60,501 nt of DNA, taken from NCBI GenBank assembly GCA_964410725.1, contig CAYPID010000011.1, positions 1 to 60,501 on the forward strand, in the 5' to 3' direction. This document shows, piece after piece, positions 9,406 through 18,569 of this stretch. The DNA comes from CALAZP01 sp964410725 (GTDB taxonomy: Bacteria; Bacteroidota; Bacteroidia; Chitinophagales; Saprospiraceae). How positions within the stretch are numbered: position 1 is the first letter of the stretch; each line of letters starts with the position of its first letter. The translations under genes were made by a program, and so were the position numbers. Under the pieces are notes generated by a model. The model ran no database searches. It had not been told where the DNA came from and saw only the letters and a list, made by a program, of their open reading frames with translations.

Positions 9406-9948
9406 ATGCGAATAATTGGTGGAACATTTAAGGGTAGAAAATTTATTCCTCCTGCTAAAAATTGGCCTACGCGTCCTACGACTGATTTTGCAAAAGAAGG
9501 GTTGTTCAATATTTTACAGAACAGACTAGATTTTGATGGTTTAGAGGTTTTGGATTTGTTTGGGGGAACCGGAAGTCACAGTTACGAATTTTTATCAAGA
9601 GGTGCCAAATCTTCAGTTTATGTTGATAAATTTCCAGGTTGCATTCAATTTGCCAAAAAAATGGTTCAGGAATTGAAAATAGAGGACCGAATGACCATCA
9701 TCCGTTCTGATGTATTCAAATTTATCAAGACCTGCAATCAACAGTTTGATTATATTTTTGCGGGGCCGCCTTACGGTTTAGATATTTTGGATACCATTCC
9801 AGATGAAATCTTTCAACATCAACTTTTAAAGGAGCATGGGCTTTTTGTCTTAGAGCACAATCCCAACCACGACTTTAGTGAGCACCCCAATTACAAGGAG
9901 CAAAGAAATTACGGCACTACCATTTTTGCTTTCTTTCAAAACAATTGA
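9406..9948 (+). CDS. rsmD: 16S rRNA (guanine-N2-)-methyltransferase RsmD
   Basis: 180 residues, usual length. RsmD methylates N2 of G966 (E. coli numbering) in 16S rRNA using S-adenosylmethionine. The RsmD start RIIGGTFKGRKF, the substrate segment RPTTDFAKEGLFNIL (23-37) and motif I LDLFGGTGSHSYE (49-61) are clear. Catalytic motif IV reads FAGPPYGL (118-125), that is GPPY where most family members carry D/N-PPY, so activity should not be taken for granted. It sits between the DUF3822 gene (3-base gap) and argS. Confidence 0.9.
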   Translation: MRIIGGTFKGRKFIPPAKNWPTRPTTDFAKEGLFNILQNRLDFDGLEVLDLFGGTGSHSYEFLSRGAKSSVYVDKFPGCIQFAKKMVQELKIEDRMTIIRSDVFKFIKTCNQQFDYIFAGPPYGLDILDTIPDEIFQHQLLKEHGLFVLEHNPNHDFSEHPNYKEQRNYGTTIFAFFQNN

Positions 9949-9955
9949 ATATTAC

Positions 9956-9963
9956 TATTTTTG
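9956..9963 (+). promoter_or_regulatory. Candidate -7 box TATTTTTG before argS
   Basis: An exact match to the Bacteroidota -7 consensus TAnnTTTG, 20 bases before the argS ATG and inside the 35-base rsmD-argS gap. No TTG element at the usual 17-23 base distance was found, so it is supported by the -7 box only. Confidence 0.35.
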
Positions 9964-9983
9964 TTCGTCAAATAAAGCGCAGT

Positions 9984-11822
9984 ATGACGTTATTGGAAAA
10001 TATTGAAAAAGGGATTAAAGCTGGACTTGGTCAACTTTATGATTTTGAAGTTACTAAGCAACCGATTTTGATTACCCCTACTAAAAAGGAATTTAAGGGC
10101 GACTTTACGGTGGTCGTTTTTCCTTTTTCAGGAGTATTAAAAACCAATCCCGAGGAATTAGGTGCAGCGCTTGGTAAATATTTGTTGGATCGAGAAGATA
10201 CCTTTGCAGACTTCAATGTCATCAAGGGATTTTTAAACCTGACGTTAAGTGAAAAGGCGGTCAAAAGCCTACTCGAAGAGGTCATTCTTGCTCCAGATTT
10301 TGGCCAATTTCCTGCGAATGGCCAAACTGTTTTGGTGGAGTCCTCCTCACCCAATACAAACAAACCCCTTCATTTGGGCCACATAAGAAATATCCTTTTG
10401 GGGTGGTCTGTTTATAAAATTATGCAGGCTGCTGGTTTTGAGGTGAAAAGGGTTCAAATAATCAACGACAGGGGTATTGCCATTTGTAAAAGTATGTTGG
10501 CTTGGCAACTTTTTGCCGAAGGCGCAACTCCTGCTAGCACGGGAATTAAATCAGACCATTTTGTTGGCCAATATTACGTCCGATTTGAACGAGAATTTTC
10601 CGAAGAATATCAAAAATGGTTGGATAGTGAATTGGGGCAACAAGTTTTTGAGCTAAGGAGGGAAGCGGACGAAACTCCTCACGCCTTCAAAAGTAGGTTC
10701 AAGAATGAATATTTCAACCAATATAGTTCACTGGGGGCGCAGGCCAAGGAGATGTTGCTGCAATGGGAAGATGGAGATGCAGAAACGCTGAATCTGTGGC
10801 GAAAAATGAATCAATGGGTTTATGAGGGTTTTGATGCAACTTATCAAAGACTCGGTGTGGCCTACGATAAGTTGTACTACGAATCAGATACCTACTTGCT
10901 GGGTAAAAAAACAGTGGAAGATGGCTTGGCACAAGGAGTTTTTTATCAAAAGGATGACGGTTCAGTTTGGATTGATTTAGCCGACCAGGGTCTGGATCAA
11001 AAATTGCTATTGAGAAGTGATGGAACCTCCGTTTATATGACACAGGATTTGGGGACTGCTTTGTTGCGAAATGAAGATTTTGCCCCGGATAAGATGGTTT
11101 ACATTGTTGCCGATGAACAGAATTATCACTTTGATACCCTGTTTAAAATTTTGAAAAAGCTAAAAGCGCCTTTTGCCGATGGTCTTTATCACTTGAATTA
11201 TGGGATGATTGATTTGCCTACCGGCAAAATGAAATCCCGCGAAGGGAAGGTGGTAGATGCTGATGAGTTAATGGATGAAGTAATAGCAGCGGCAACGGCT
11301 AATTCAATGGAAAGAGGGTCTTTGGACGACCTTTCAACAGATGACCAAAAGGAGATTTTTACTAAAATTGGTTTGGCTGCATTAAAATTTTTCATCATTA
11401 AGGTAAATCCTAGAAAACGAATGGTTTTCAATCCGGAAGAATCGGTGGATTTGCAGGGGCAAACGGGACCCTATGTTCAAAATGCATTTGTGCGAATTCA
11501 ATCAGTGCTTAAGCGGCACAACGATTCGGACTATTCCAATAATTATTTGGATATTAACGAAATAGAAAGAGGATTGGTACTCATGATGTCTCAGTATCCC
11601 GGGTTGATTCAAACGGCAGCAGAGGAAATGGATCCTTCTATTATTGCTAATTATTGTTATCAACTCGCCAAACAATATCATCGGTTTTATCATGATTGTC
11701 CGATTCTAAATGCTGAAAATGAGGATGCCAAACGGTTCAGATTGCAGTTAAGCGATTCGGTTGCTGCAGTGCTATCTGCTGGGATGGATTTATTGGGAAT
11801 TGAAATGCCTGAAAAAATGTAA
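9984..11822 (+). CDS. argS: Arginyl-tRNA synthetase
   Basis: 612 residues from the ATG at 9984; an in-frame TTG at 9945 would overlap rsmD and is rejected. It is a class I synthetase charging tRNA-Arg with arginine. The N-terminal Add-1 domain (about 1-110) recognises the D-loop, the HIGH signature is HLGH (130-133) in SSPNTNKPLHLGHIRN, the KMSKS-equivalent is GKMKSREG (around 415), and the C-terminal anticodon-binding helices end the protein. glnS follows after four bases. A tRNA-Arg gene lies at the window start, on the other strand and probably unconnected. Confidence 0.97.
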   Translation: MTLLENIEKGIKAGLGQLYDFEVTKQPILITPTKKEFKGDFTVVVFPFSGVLKTNPEELGAALGKYLLDREDTFADFNVIKGFLNLTLSEKAVKSLLEEVILAPDFGQFPANGQTVLVESSSPNTNKPLHLGHIRNILLGWSVYKIMQAAGFEVKRVQIINDRGIAICKSMLAWQLFAEGATPASTGIKSDHFVGQYYVRFEREFSEEYQKWLDSELGQQVFELRREADETPHAFKSRFKNEYFNQYSSLGAQAKEMLLQWEDGDAETLNLWRKMNQWVYEGFDATYQRLGVAYDKLYYESDTYLLGKKTVEDGLAQGVFYQKDDGSVWIDLADQGLDQKLLLRSDGTSVYMTQDLGTALLRNEDFAPDKMVYIVADEQNYHFDTLFKILKKLKAPFADGLYHLNYGMIDLPTGKMKSREGKVVDADELMDEVIAAATANSMERGSLDDLSTDDQKEIFTKIGLAALKFFIIKVNPRKRMVFNPEESVDLQGQTGPYVQNAFVRIQSVLKRHNDSDYSNNYLDINEIERGLVLMMSQYPGLIQTAAEEMDPSIIANYCYQLAKQYHRFYHDCPILNAENEDAKRFRLQLSDSVAAVLSAGMDLLGIEMPEKM

Positions 11823-11826
11823 CGAA

Positions 11827-13479
11827 ATGGAATACGCCAATTTTATTGAACAAATAATTAAGGAAGATATAGAGTCGGGGAAGCATGAGGGTAGGGTACA
11901 TACCAGGTTTCCACCAGAACCCAATGGTTATTTGCATATCGGGCACGCCAAAGCCATAACGGTTAATTTTGGACTGGCTCAAAAGTTTGGAGGCAAAACC
12001 AACTTGAGGTTTGACGACACCAACCCCTCAAAGGAGAATATCGAGTATGTGGATAGCATCAAGCGCGATATCCGATGGTTGGGTTATGATTGGGAGGATA
12101 GAGAGTTTTACGCTTCTGATTACTTCCAACAACTTTATGATTTTGCCGTCACTCTCATTGAAAGGGGATTGGCATATGTGGATGATTCTAGTGCGGAAGA
12201 AATTGAATCTCAAAAGGGTTCACCTGATAAACCTGGAACGGAAAGTCCTTTTCGCAATCGGTCCATAGCAGAAAACCTTCAATTATTTGAAGGAATGAAG
12301 AATGGAAATTATGAGGAAGGCTGCAAAGTCTTAAGAGCCAAAATTGATATGGCTAGTCCTAATATGCATTTGAGGGATCCGCTGTTGTATAGAATTAGAA
12401 AAGTACCCCATTATAGGACGGGATCAGAATGGGTGATTTACCCAATGTACGATTTTGCACATGGACAATCGGATTCCATAGAGGGAATTACACATTCTCT
12501 TTGTTCTCTTGAATTCATGCACCACAGGCCCCTCTATAATTGGTTTATAGAACAATTAGAAATTTTTCCTTCTAGGCAAATTGAGTTTGCTCGAATGAAT
12601 GTCACTTACATGATTACGAGTAAAAGAAAGTTATTAAAATTAGTAGAGGAAAAATATGTAAAGGGTTGGGACGATCCTAGGATGCCCACTATTGCTGGAA
12701 TGAGAAGGAGAGGTTTTCCAGCAGAAGCTATTCGCAACTTCTGTGAAAGGGCGGGTGTAGCCAAAAGAGATAACTTAATTGAAATACAATTATTAGAATA
12801 CTTTGTAAGAGAATCTTTGAATAAATCTGCTTTGAGGGTTATGGCGGTTCTCGATCCTATTAAAGTGGTTATTACCAATTACGAGGAGAATCAATTGGAA
12901 TTATTACCTGCTCAGAATAATCCAGAAAGAGAAGAGGACGGGACCAGAACGATGCCTTTTTCTAAACATTTGTATATTGAGAAAAGTGATTTTATGGAGG
13001 ATCCCCCCAAAAAGTTTTTCAGATTATCGCCTGGGGGAATGGTTAGGTTAAAAAATGCCTATATAATTATTTGCGACCGGTATATAAAGGATGACACCTC
13101 TGGGGAAGTGATTGAAGTGCACTGCAGATATGTTCCTGAAAGTAAAAGTGGTCAAGACACCTCTGGTCTTAAGGTTAAAGGGACGATTCATTGGGTTTCA
13201 GCTCCACATGCCATTAATGTTGAGGTTCGATTGTACGACCGGTTATTTACCGATCCAACCCCTGATAGCCACGAAAATCAAGATTTTTTAGATTTTTTCA
13301 ATGAAGATTCTTTGCGATTGTTGTCTGATGCTAAGGTAGAACCTTTTTTGAAGGAACCTGACCCCCACAAATCGTATCAATTTTTAAGAAATGGTTATTT
13401 TACATTAGATGAAGGAAGTCACAGTGATAAATTGATATTTAATAAAACCATTGGTTTAAAGGATAATTGGAAGCCTTAA
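11827..13479 (+). CDS. glnS: Glutaminyl-tRNA synthetase
   Basis: 550 residues from the ATG at 11827; longer in-frame versions overlap argS and lack homology. A class Ib synthetase that charges tRNA-Gln directly. FPPEPNGYLHIGHAKA (28-43) carries the HIGH motif; MITSKRKLL (about 262-270) is the KMSKS loop; DPRMPTIAGMRRRGF is typical of the GlnRS/non-discriminating GluRS family and the two C-terminal beta-barrels bind the anticodon. The TRFPPEPNG start favours GlnRS over eukaryotic-type GluRS. It suggests that this organism does not rely solely on GatCAB for Gln-tRNA. The neighbours are argS (4-base gap) and pyrR (11-base gap). Confidence 0.96.
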   Translation: MEYANFIEQIIKEDIESGKHEGRVHTRFPPEPNGYLHIGHAKAITVNFGLAQKFGGKTNLRFDDTNPSKENIEYVDSIKRDIRWLGYDWEDREFYASDYFQQLYDFAVTLIERGLAYVDDSSAEEIESQKGSPDKPGTESPFRNRSIAENLQLFEGMKNGNYEEGCKVLRAKIDMASPNMHLRDPLLYRIRKVPHYRTGSEWVIYPMYDFAHGQSDSIEGITHSLCSLEFMHHRPLYNWFIEQLEIFPSRQIEFARMNVTYMITSKRKLLKLVEEKYVKGWDDPRMPTIAGMRRRGFPAEAIRNFCERAGVAKRDNLIEIQLLEYFVRESLNKSALRVMAVLDPIKVVITNYEENQLELLPAQNNPEREEDGTRTMPFSKHLYIEKSDFMEDPPKKFFRLSPGGMVRLKNAYIIICDRYIKDDTSGEVIEVHCRYVPESKSGQDTSGLKVKGTIHWVSAPHAINVEVRLYDRLFTDPTPDSHENQDFLDFFNEDSLRLLSDAKVEPFLKEPDPHKSYQFLRNGYFTLDEGSHSDKLIFNKTIGLKDNWKP

Positions 13480-13490
13480 ATTTGAGCTCC

Positions 13491-14060
13491 ATGGATGATC
13501 AGAAAGTAATCTTAGAAGGCGGTCGTTTCAAATTGGCAGTAGATAGAATCTGCTATCAGTTAATAGAATCATACGATGATTTCCAAGATGCTTGTTTGGT
13601 TGGCATTCAACCAAGGGGAACCTTATTGGCTAATCGAATTCATCAAAGGCTTTTGGAGATTACCAAGGTGTCCAAAATTGAATATGGTAAATTAGACATT
13701 ACTTTTTTTAGGGATGATTTCAGAACCAGTGAGAAGCCTTTATTGCCGCATTCGAATGAGTTTGATTTTTTGGTAGATAATAAAAAGGTAATTCTAATAG
13801 ACGATGTGCTATATACAGGCCGCACGATTCAAGCTGCCATGACTGCCCTTAATCACTATGGCAGACCAGCAATCGTTGAATTAGTAGTGATGGTAGACAG
13901 GAGGTTCAATCGACATCTACCCATTCAACCGGATTTTCTTGGCATAGCGGTGGATGCAGTCGATCAAGCTTATGTCAAGGTCTTATGGGAAGAGGATTTC
14001 GCTCAGGCTAAAGTTATCCTTTATGCAACAAAAAATAATTCAACGGTAGTCCATGAATAG
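13491..14060 (+). CDS. pyrR: PyrR, pyr operon regulator / uracil phosphoribosyltransferase
   Basis: 189 residues from the ATG at 13491. It has the type I phosphoribosyltransferase fold with the PRPP loop ILIDDVLYTGRT (101-112) and the flexible-loop region FFRDDFRT. In Firmicutes PyrR binds a pyr mRNA hairpin with UMP and attenuates transcription; it also has uracil phosphoribosyltransferase activity. The ATG of pyrB lies within its last 8 bases (ATGAATAG), so translation is probably coupled. No obvious anti-terminator or terminator pair is visible in the 11-base gap before it, so the RNA target, if any, would lie elsewhere. Confidence 0.93.
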   Translation: MDDQKVILEGGRFKLAVDRICYQLIESYDDFQDACLVGIQPRGTLLANRIHQRLLEITKVSKIEYGKLDITFFRDDFRTSEKPLLPHSNEFDFLVDNKKVILIDDVLYTGRTIQAAMTALNHYGRPAIVELVVMVDRRFNRHLPIQPDFLGIAVDAVDQAYVKVLWEEDFAQAKVILYATKNNSTVVHE

Positions 14061-14988
14061 TCTTAGTACCAAACATCTGCTGGGTATAAAATTATTGGAA
14101 GAAAAAGATCTAAGGCTAATTTTTGAAACTGCTACCTCTTTTAAGGAGGTCATAAATCGCCCCATTAAAAAAGTTCCCAGTTTGCGGGACATTACAATCG
14201 CTAATTTGTTTTTCGAAAATTCTACGAGAACCAGGATTTCATTTGAATTAGCTGAAAAAAGACTCTCTGCTGATGTAGTTAATTTTTCTGCTTCTGCATC
14301 TTCGGTAAAAAAGGGAGAAACCCTTTTGGATACGGTCAATAATATCCTGAGTATGAAAGTGGACATGGTGGTGATGAGGCATCCCGCCCCTGGTGCGCCT
14401 TTCTTTTTAGCTCAACATATTGATGCCAATATTATCAATGCTGGTGATGGTACTCACGAGCATCCTACTCAGGCTTTATTGGATGCCTATTCCATGATGG
14501 AAGCACTTAACAGTGATTTAAATGGAAGAAATATCTTAATCCTTGGAGATATTATGCATTCCAGAGTTGCCCTCAGCAATATTTTTTGTCTTAAAAAATT
14601 AGGAGCTAACGTTAAGGTCTGTGGTCCACCTACCTTAATTCCTCCATTTTTAGATCAGTTAGGCGTTGAGGTCAGTTACGATCTAGAAAGTGCTGTCAGA
14701 TGGGCAGAGGTGGTTAATGTGCTCAGAATTCAGCTAGAAAGACAGGATATCAAATATTTCCCTTCTATCAGAGAATATGCCACGAACTACGGAATTAGTA
14801 AGGAACTATTGAACAAAATGGATGATAAGAAGGTAATATTACATCCTGGTCCCGTCAATAGAGGAGTGGAAATTACCAGCGAGGTTATTGATGGACCGCA
14901 TTCTGTAGTGCTGCAACAGGTTGAAAATGGGGTTGCCATTAGAATGGCTGTACTTTACTTGTTGGCCGCCTCCAGAGATAAAGATTAA
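14053..14988 (+). CDS. pyrB: Aspartate carbamoyltransferase catalytic subunit
   Basis: 311 residues. It joins carbamoyl phosphate and aspartate to carbamoyl-aspartate, the committed step of UMP synthesis. The carbamoyl phosphate loop FFENSTRTRISFE (53-65, STRTR at 57-61), the 80s-loop SSVKKGE, HPTQ (137-140) and the C-terminal HPGPVNRGVE are intact. No pyrI regulatory subunit is adjacent, as expected for a class B/C enzyme controlled by PyrR. pyrC lies about 29 kb away at 44196. Confidence 0.97.
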   Translation: MNSLSTKHLLGIKLLEEKDLRLIFETATSFKEVINRPIKKVPSLRDITIANLFFENSTRTRISFELAEKRLSADVVNFSASASSVKKGETLLDTVNNILSMKVDMVVMRHPAPGAPFFLAQHIDANIINAGDGTHEHPTQALLDAYSMMEALNSDLNGRNILILGDIMHSRVALSNIFCLKKLGANVKVCGPPTLIPPFLDQLGVEVSYDLESAVRWAEVVNVLRIQLERQDIKYFPSIREYATNYGISKELLNKMDDKKVILHPGPVNRGVEITSEVIDGPHSVVLQQVENGVAIRMAVLYLLAASRDKD

Positions 14989-15024
14989 AATACCTTAATA
15001 TTCGTTATACCAAAAAGTATTAGA

Positions 15025-16449
15025 ATGAATCAATTTAAAAAGAGCTTCTTATTAAGTATTTTACTGTTTAACTTTATTTCCATTCAAGCTCAAGATGGAA
15101 TTAATATTTCGGTCAAAGTAGAGGGATATAACAACAGCGAAGCCTACCTAGCATATTACTACGCCGATAAAATGTACGTTAGGGACACGGTTCAAAAGAA
15201 TGATCAGGGGGTGTTGGAATTTCGCACGGATGAGGTAATTCCTGGAGGAATTTATTTGGTAGTTTTTCCTCCTGATAATAATTACTTTCAAATTTTACTC
15301 AAAGAGGGTAATGAATCATTCTCCATGAGCACAACCTATCCTGATTTAATTCCGAATATGCGGGTAGATGGTAATGAGGATAATGCGCTTTTTTATGAAT
15401 ATTTAAGATTTATTGGTCAGCAATCTCCCATAGCACAGGAGCTTAAAAAACAATATGCTGAAGCTTCGGAAGAGGAGAAGCCGGCTATAGAGCGCAAGCA
15501 GGATGAGATTGACGCATTGGTAAAAGATTATCAAACCAATCTCATTAATCAACATCCCAATACTTTTGCTGCAACTGTTGTAGGTGCAAATATGCCGTTC
15601 GATGTGCCTGAATTCGAAGGTGAAACGGAAGAAATGAAACAAAGAGCTCAATTAGATTGGATACGAGCCCATTATTTCGATAATATTAATTTGGCCGATC
15701 CTAATATGATTAGAACTCCCTTCTTTTTTGAAAAGGTGAAATACTATTTAAAAACTTTTTATGCACAGCATCCGGATTCCATAAGTCTTGCATTAACCAA
15801 AATATTGGATGCAATGGAGCCAGCAGAAGAAAATTTCCAGTTTTTCTTGGTCCATTATTTGAACGAATATGCTAAATCAAATATCGTAGGTATGGATGCC
15901 GTATATGTCCACCTAGTAGATACTTACTACGCAAGTGGGAGAGCTCCGTGGACTGATGGTGACCAATTGGAAAAAATAATTGAAAATGCCAATGGACTTA
16001 AACCGACCTTGATAGGAAAAATTGCACCAGATATAAGATTAGAGAGAAAAGATGGAACTACATTTAATCTGCATGATATACCATCTAAATATACCATTTT
16101 ATACTTCTGGAGATTCGATTGTGGACACTGCCAGGAATCTACTCCTGTCGTTAAGGAATTTTACCAAAAATTCAAAGATAAAGGGGTAACCCTCGTTGCT
16201 GTTTGTACCAAATTCACCGACGATATAAAAGGTTGTTGGGATTACGTGGAGGAAAATGAAATAGAGGATTGGATGCATGGAGTAGATACCTACCATAGAA
16301 GTAAATATATGGAATTGTATTATATAAAATCTACTCCTCAAATTTTCATTTTAGACCAGGATAAGAAAATTATTATCAAAAAAATTGGTTCTGAACAGCT
16401 CGAAGATGTAATGACCAGTTTGATGGAAAATGAAACTTTAGACAAGTGA
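15025..16449 (+). CDS. Secreted thiol-disulfide oxidoreductase (TlpA/ResA-like, DUF4369-type N-terminus)
   Basis: 474 residues with a signal peptide (1-22, ending IQAQ). The N-terminal beta-rich part (about 23-110, ISVKVEGYNNSEAYLAYYY) looks like the DUF4369 domain that precedes many Bacteroidota TlpA-like proteins, and a helical DUF5106-like middle follows. The C-terminal thioredoxin domain (about 335-470) has the redox pair C366-G-H-C369 in WRFDCGHCQESTP and the cis-proline segment KSTPQIF. It probably acts in the periplasm in disulfide exchange or cytochrome c maturation; the ccm genes lie 10 kb downstream. Its stop overlaps the GTG of the DUF4296 gene by 4 bases. Confidence 0.85.
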   Translation: MNQFKKSFLLSILLFNFISIQAQDGINISVKVEGYNNSEAYLAYYYADKMYVRDTVQKNDQGVLEFRTDEVIPGGIYLVVFPPDNNYFQILLKEGNESFSMSTTYPDLIPNMRVDGNEDNALFYEYLRFIGQQSPIAQELKKQYAEASEEEKPAIERKQDEIDALVKDYQTNLINQHPNTFAATVVGANMPFDVPEFEGETEEMKQRAQLDWIRAHYFDNINLADPNMIRTPFFFEKVKYYLKTFYAQHPDSISLALTKILDAMEPAEENFQFFLVHYLNEYAKSNIVGMDAVYVHLVDTYYASGRAPWTDGDQLEKIIENANGLKPTLIGKIAPDIRLERKDGTTFNLHDIPSKYTILYFWRFDCGHCQESTPVVKEFYQKFKDKGVTLVAVCTKFTDDIKGCWDYVEENEIEDWMHGVDTYHRSKYMELYYIKSTPQIFILDQDKKIIIKKIGSEQLEDVMTSLMENETLDK

Positions 16450-16757
16450 TAAAAAGACTTTTTATTTTATATTTAATTGCAAACGCTTGCCAAGTAGAAA
16501 AACAAGCTCCTTTACCCAATATAGAGCATAGTGCTTTTTTAGATTTAATAGTGGACATTCATTATGCTGAAGCTGCCTTAGAAAACTTAAAAATGTTAGA
16601 ACAAGACAGTCTAAAAGTTCAATACTATGCCCATATTCTAAGGTATCATGAGGTTACCAAAGAGCAAATGGAGCAATATATGGAAGACTTGCGAAATAAT
16701 CCCGAATACCTCAATCGGGTTTACAAAGATTTGTACACTAAAATTTCAAGTAATTAA
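16446..16757 (+). CDS. DUF4296 domain lipoprotein
   Basis: 103 residues with a GTG start inside the end of the preceding gene (GTGA overlap), implying coupled translation. A short signal ends at a lipobox-like LIANAC, so C15 is probably lipidated. The rest (AFLDLIVDIHYAEAALENL and EEVTKEQ-like helices, with LNRVYKDLYTKI near the end) matches the helical DUF4296 pattern common in Bacteroidota. The function is unknown. Its pairing with the TlpA-like protein suggests an envelope role. Confidence 0.75.
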   Translation: MIKRLFILYLIANACQVEKQAPLPNIEHSAFLDLIVDIHYAEAALENLKMLEQDSLKVQYYAHILRYHEVTKEQMEQYMEDLRNNPEYLNRVYKDLYTKISSN

Positions 16758-16789
16758 CAGGGGACAATTAACAATTAATTAATCTTCAA

Positions 16790-16837
16790 GTGGATATTAA
16801 ATATTTTCCTTACTTTACTTTAGTGACAAATATCCAC
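16790..16837. promoter_or_regulatory. Inverted repeat around the two-component promoter
   Basis: GTGGATATT at 16790-16798 is the exact reverse complement of AATATCCAC at 16829-16837. The 30-base spacer contains TACTTTAG (16816-16823), a 7-of-8 match to the TAnnTTTG -7 box, placed 19 bases before the response regulator ATG at 16843. The layout fits two operator half-sites flanking a promoter core. Which protein binds is not known. Confidence 0.4.
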
Positions 16838-16842
16838 GGAAT

Positions 16843-17526
16843 ATGGAAAATAAAAAAATTCTGATTGTAGATGATGAGCCTGATATATTAGAATTTTTAG
16901 AATACAATCTCAAGAAAGAAGGTTTCGTTGTGGTTACGGCAGGAGACGGAGAAGAAGGATTGAGCCTAGCGGCAAAAGAAAAGCCCGATTTAATAGTGTT
17001 GGATATTATGATGCCTAAAATGGATGGTGTTGAAATTTGTAGACAGATCAGATCCAATCCTACTTACAACAATCCCTTAATTGCTTTTCTAACTGCAAGA
17101 GAAGAAGATTATTCCCAAATAGCTGCACTAGATGTTGGTGGGGATGATTACATTACCAAACCAGTCAAACCTAGAGTTTTTATAAGCAGAATTAAAGCGC
17201 TATTAAGAAGGGGAGAGCGAATAGAACAAGATGAGCAAAACAAGGAAATAATTGCAGGTGATTTGATTATCAATCCAGAACAAGTATCTGTAAGGCGTGG
17301 AAAAGAAATATTAGACTTAGCCAAAAAGGAGTTTGAATTACTTTTATTAATGGTGACAAAACCCGGTAAGGTATTCACTAGAGAGGAAATTTTTAACAAA
17401 GTTTGGGGTTCTGATGTTATTGTTGGAAACAGAACCATTGATGTTCACATCAGAAAGCTTAGAGAAAAAATTGGAGATAAGTATATTAAAACCATTAAAG
17501 GTATCGGCTATAAATTTGAATTTTAA
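16843..17526 (+). CDS. OmpR/PhoB-type response regulator
   Basis: 227 residues. The receiver domain (1-120) has the acidic pocket DDEPD, the phospho-acceptor D54 in LIVLDIMMPKMDG, a T/S in AFLTARE and K108-region TKPVKPR. The winged-helix DNA-binding domain (about 130-227) contains NRTIDVHIRKLREKIG and KTIKGIGYKFEF. The adjoining kinase gene starts at the base after its stop, so the two form a pair resembling PhoB-PhoR or the Bacteroidota RprY system. No phosphate genes are near, so the signal is not deducible. An inverted repeat surrounds its presumed promoter. Confidence 0.93.
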   Translation: MENKKILIVDDEPDILEFLEYNLKKEGFVVVTAGDGEEGLSLAAKEKPDLIVLDIMMPKMDGVEICRQIRSNPTYNNPLIAFLTAREEDYSQIAALDVGGDDYITKPVKPRVFISRIKALLRRGERIEQDEQNKEIIAGDLIINPEQVSVRRGKEILDLAKKEFELLLLMVTKPGKVFTREEIFNKVWGSDVIVGNRTIDVHIRKLREKIGDKYIKTIKGIGYKFEF

Positions 17527-18564
17527 ATGCTAAAAAATCCAACTCCAGGTCAAATTGCCGGTTTGATTGCCTTGTTTTCTGCCTTATTGTGTACAATTAT
17601 TCTAGTAATATTTTCTTTTTATAAAGCATTCAACTACCTTTTTATTTTACCTATTGTAGGGCTTTTTGGTACCTATTGGATTTCGGTTTACTACCTCAAA
17701 AAGTATATTTACCGAAAGATTAAGGTCATTTACAAGACCATTCACAAGCATAAAGTAACTCCTGAAGACAAACAAAATGATGTGCAACTTCATTCCAACC
17801 TTATGGAAGAAATTGAAATGGAGGTAGATCAATGGGCTGAAAATCAAAAAGAAGAGATTCGGAAGTACAAATCTTGGGCAGAGTATAGGCGCAAATTTGT
17901 AGGGGACATTTCTCACGAATTAAAAACACCTATTTTTAATATTCAAGGCTATTTACACACCCTGCTTGATGGAGGATTAGAGGATCAAAAAATCAATATC
18001 AAATTCTTATCAAAAGCTGCGAAAAATGTGGAAAGGTTGCAGACTATAGTTGAGGATTTGGAATCTATTTCTCGTTTGGAGTCTGGAGAACTTATTTTGG
18101 ATATTCAATCTTTTGACGTAAAAGAACTAACAGAAGAAGTTTTTGAAGAACTGGAAATCAAAGCTCGGGAAAAAAATATTGATTTTGACTTCAAACAAGG
18201 AGCGGCGAAGGGTTTCATGGTAGAAGCTGATCGCGAGACCATCAGGCAAGTTTTGGTTAATCTCATTCATAATTCCATAAAATATGGCAAAGAAGGTGGA
18301 AGGACCAGGGTGGGTTTTTACGATATGGATAAGGTGATTTTAGTGGAGGTAGCTGATAACGGCATTGGTATTCCCAAACAACACATAAATCATGTATTTG
18401 ATCGGTTTTATAGAGTGGATAAAAGCCGTTCAAGAATCCAGGGAGGATCTGGATTGGGATTATCTATAGTTAAGCACATAATAGAGGCCCACAAACAAAC
18501 CATAAATGTGCGCAGCACACCAGATTTAGGTTCTACCTTTGGATTTACCCTAAAAAAGTCCTGA
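17527..18564 (+). CDS. Membrane histidine kinase (PhoR-like, no sensor domain)
   Basis: 345 residues. Two N-terminal transmembrane helices (about 9-31 and 36-58) are joined by a very short loop, so there is no periplasmic sensor domain. A short cytoplasmic linker leads to the HisKA domain with H130 in DISHELKTPIFN, followed by the HATPase domain with N box VNLIHNSIKYG, G1 box DNGIGIP and G2 box GGSGLGLSIVKHII. It phosphorylates the regulator encoded immediately upstream. The signal is probably sensed in the membrane or through a partner protein. Confidence 0.92.
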   Translation: MLKNPTPGQIAGLIALFSALLCTIILVIFSFYKAFNYLFILPIVGLFGTYWISVYYLKKYIYRKIKVIYKTIHKHKVTPEDKQNDVQLHSNLMEEIEMEVDQWAENQKEEIRKYKSWAEYRRKFVGDISHELKTPIFNIQGYLHTLLDGGLEDQKINIKFLSKAAKNVERLQTIVEDLESISRLESGELILDIQSFDVKELTEEVFEELEIKAREKNIDFDFKQGAAKGFMVEADRETIRQVLVNLIHNSIKYGKEGGRTRVGFYDMDKVILVEVADNGIGIPKQHINHVFDRFYRVDKSRSRIQGGSGLGLSIVKHIIEAHKQTINVRSTPDLGSTFGFTLKKS

Positions 18565-18569
18565 TTTTT

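Noticed and set aside
10714..11043. 109-codon open frame on the minus strand inside argS
   Set aside because: Antisense to the conserved middle of argS, with a proline- and histidine-rich composition typical of a shadow frame and no family resemblance.
13480..13490. PyrR-binding leader before pyrR
   Set aside because: Only 11 bases separate glnS and pyrR, too few for an attenuator.
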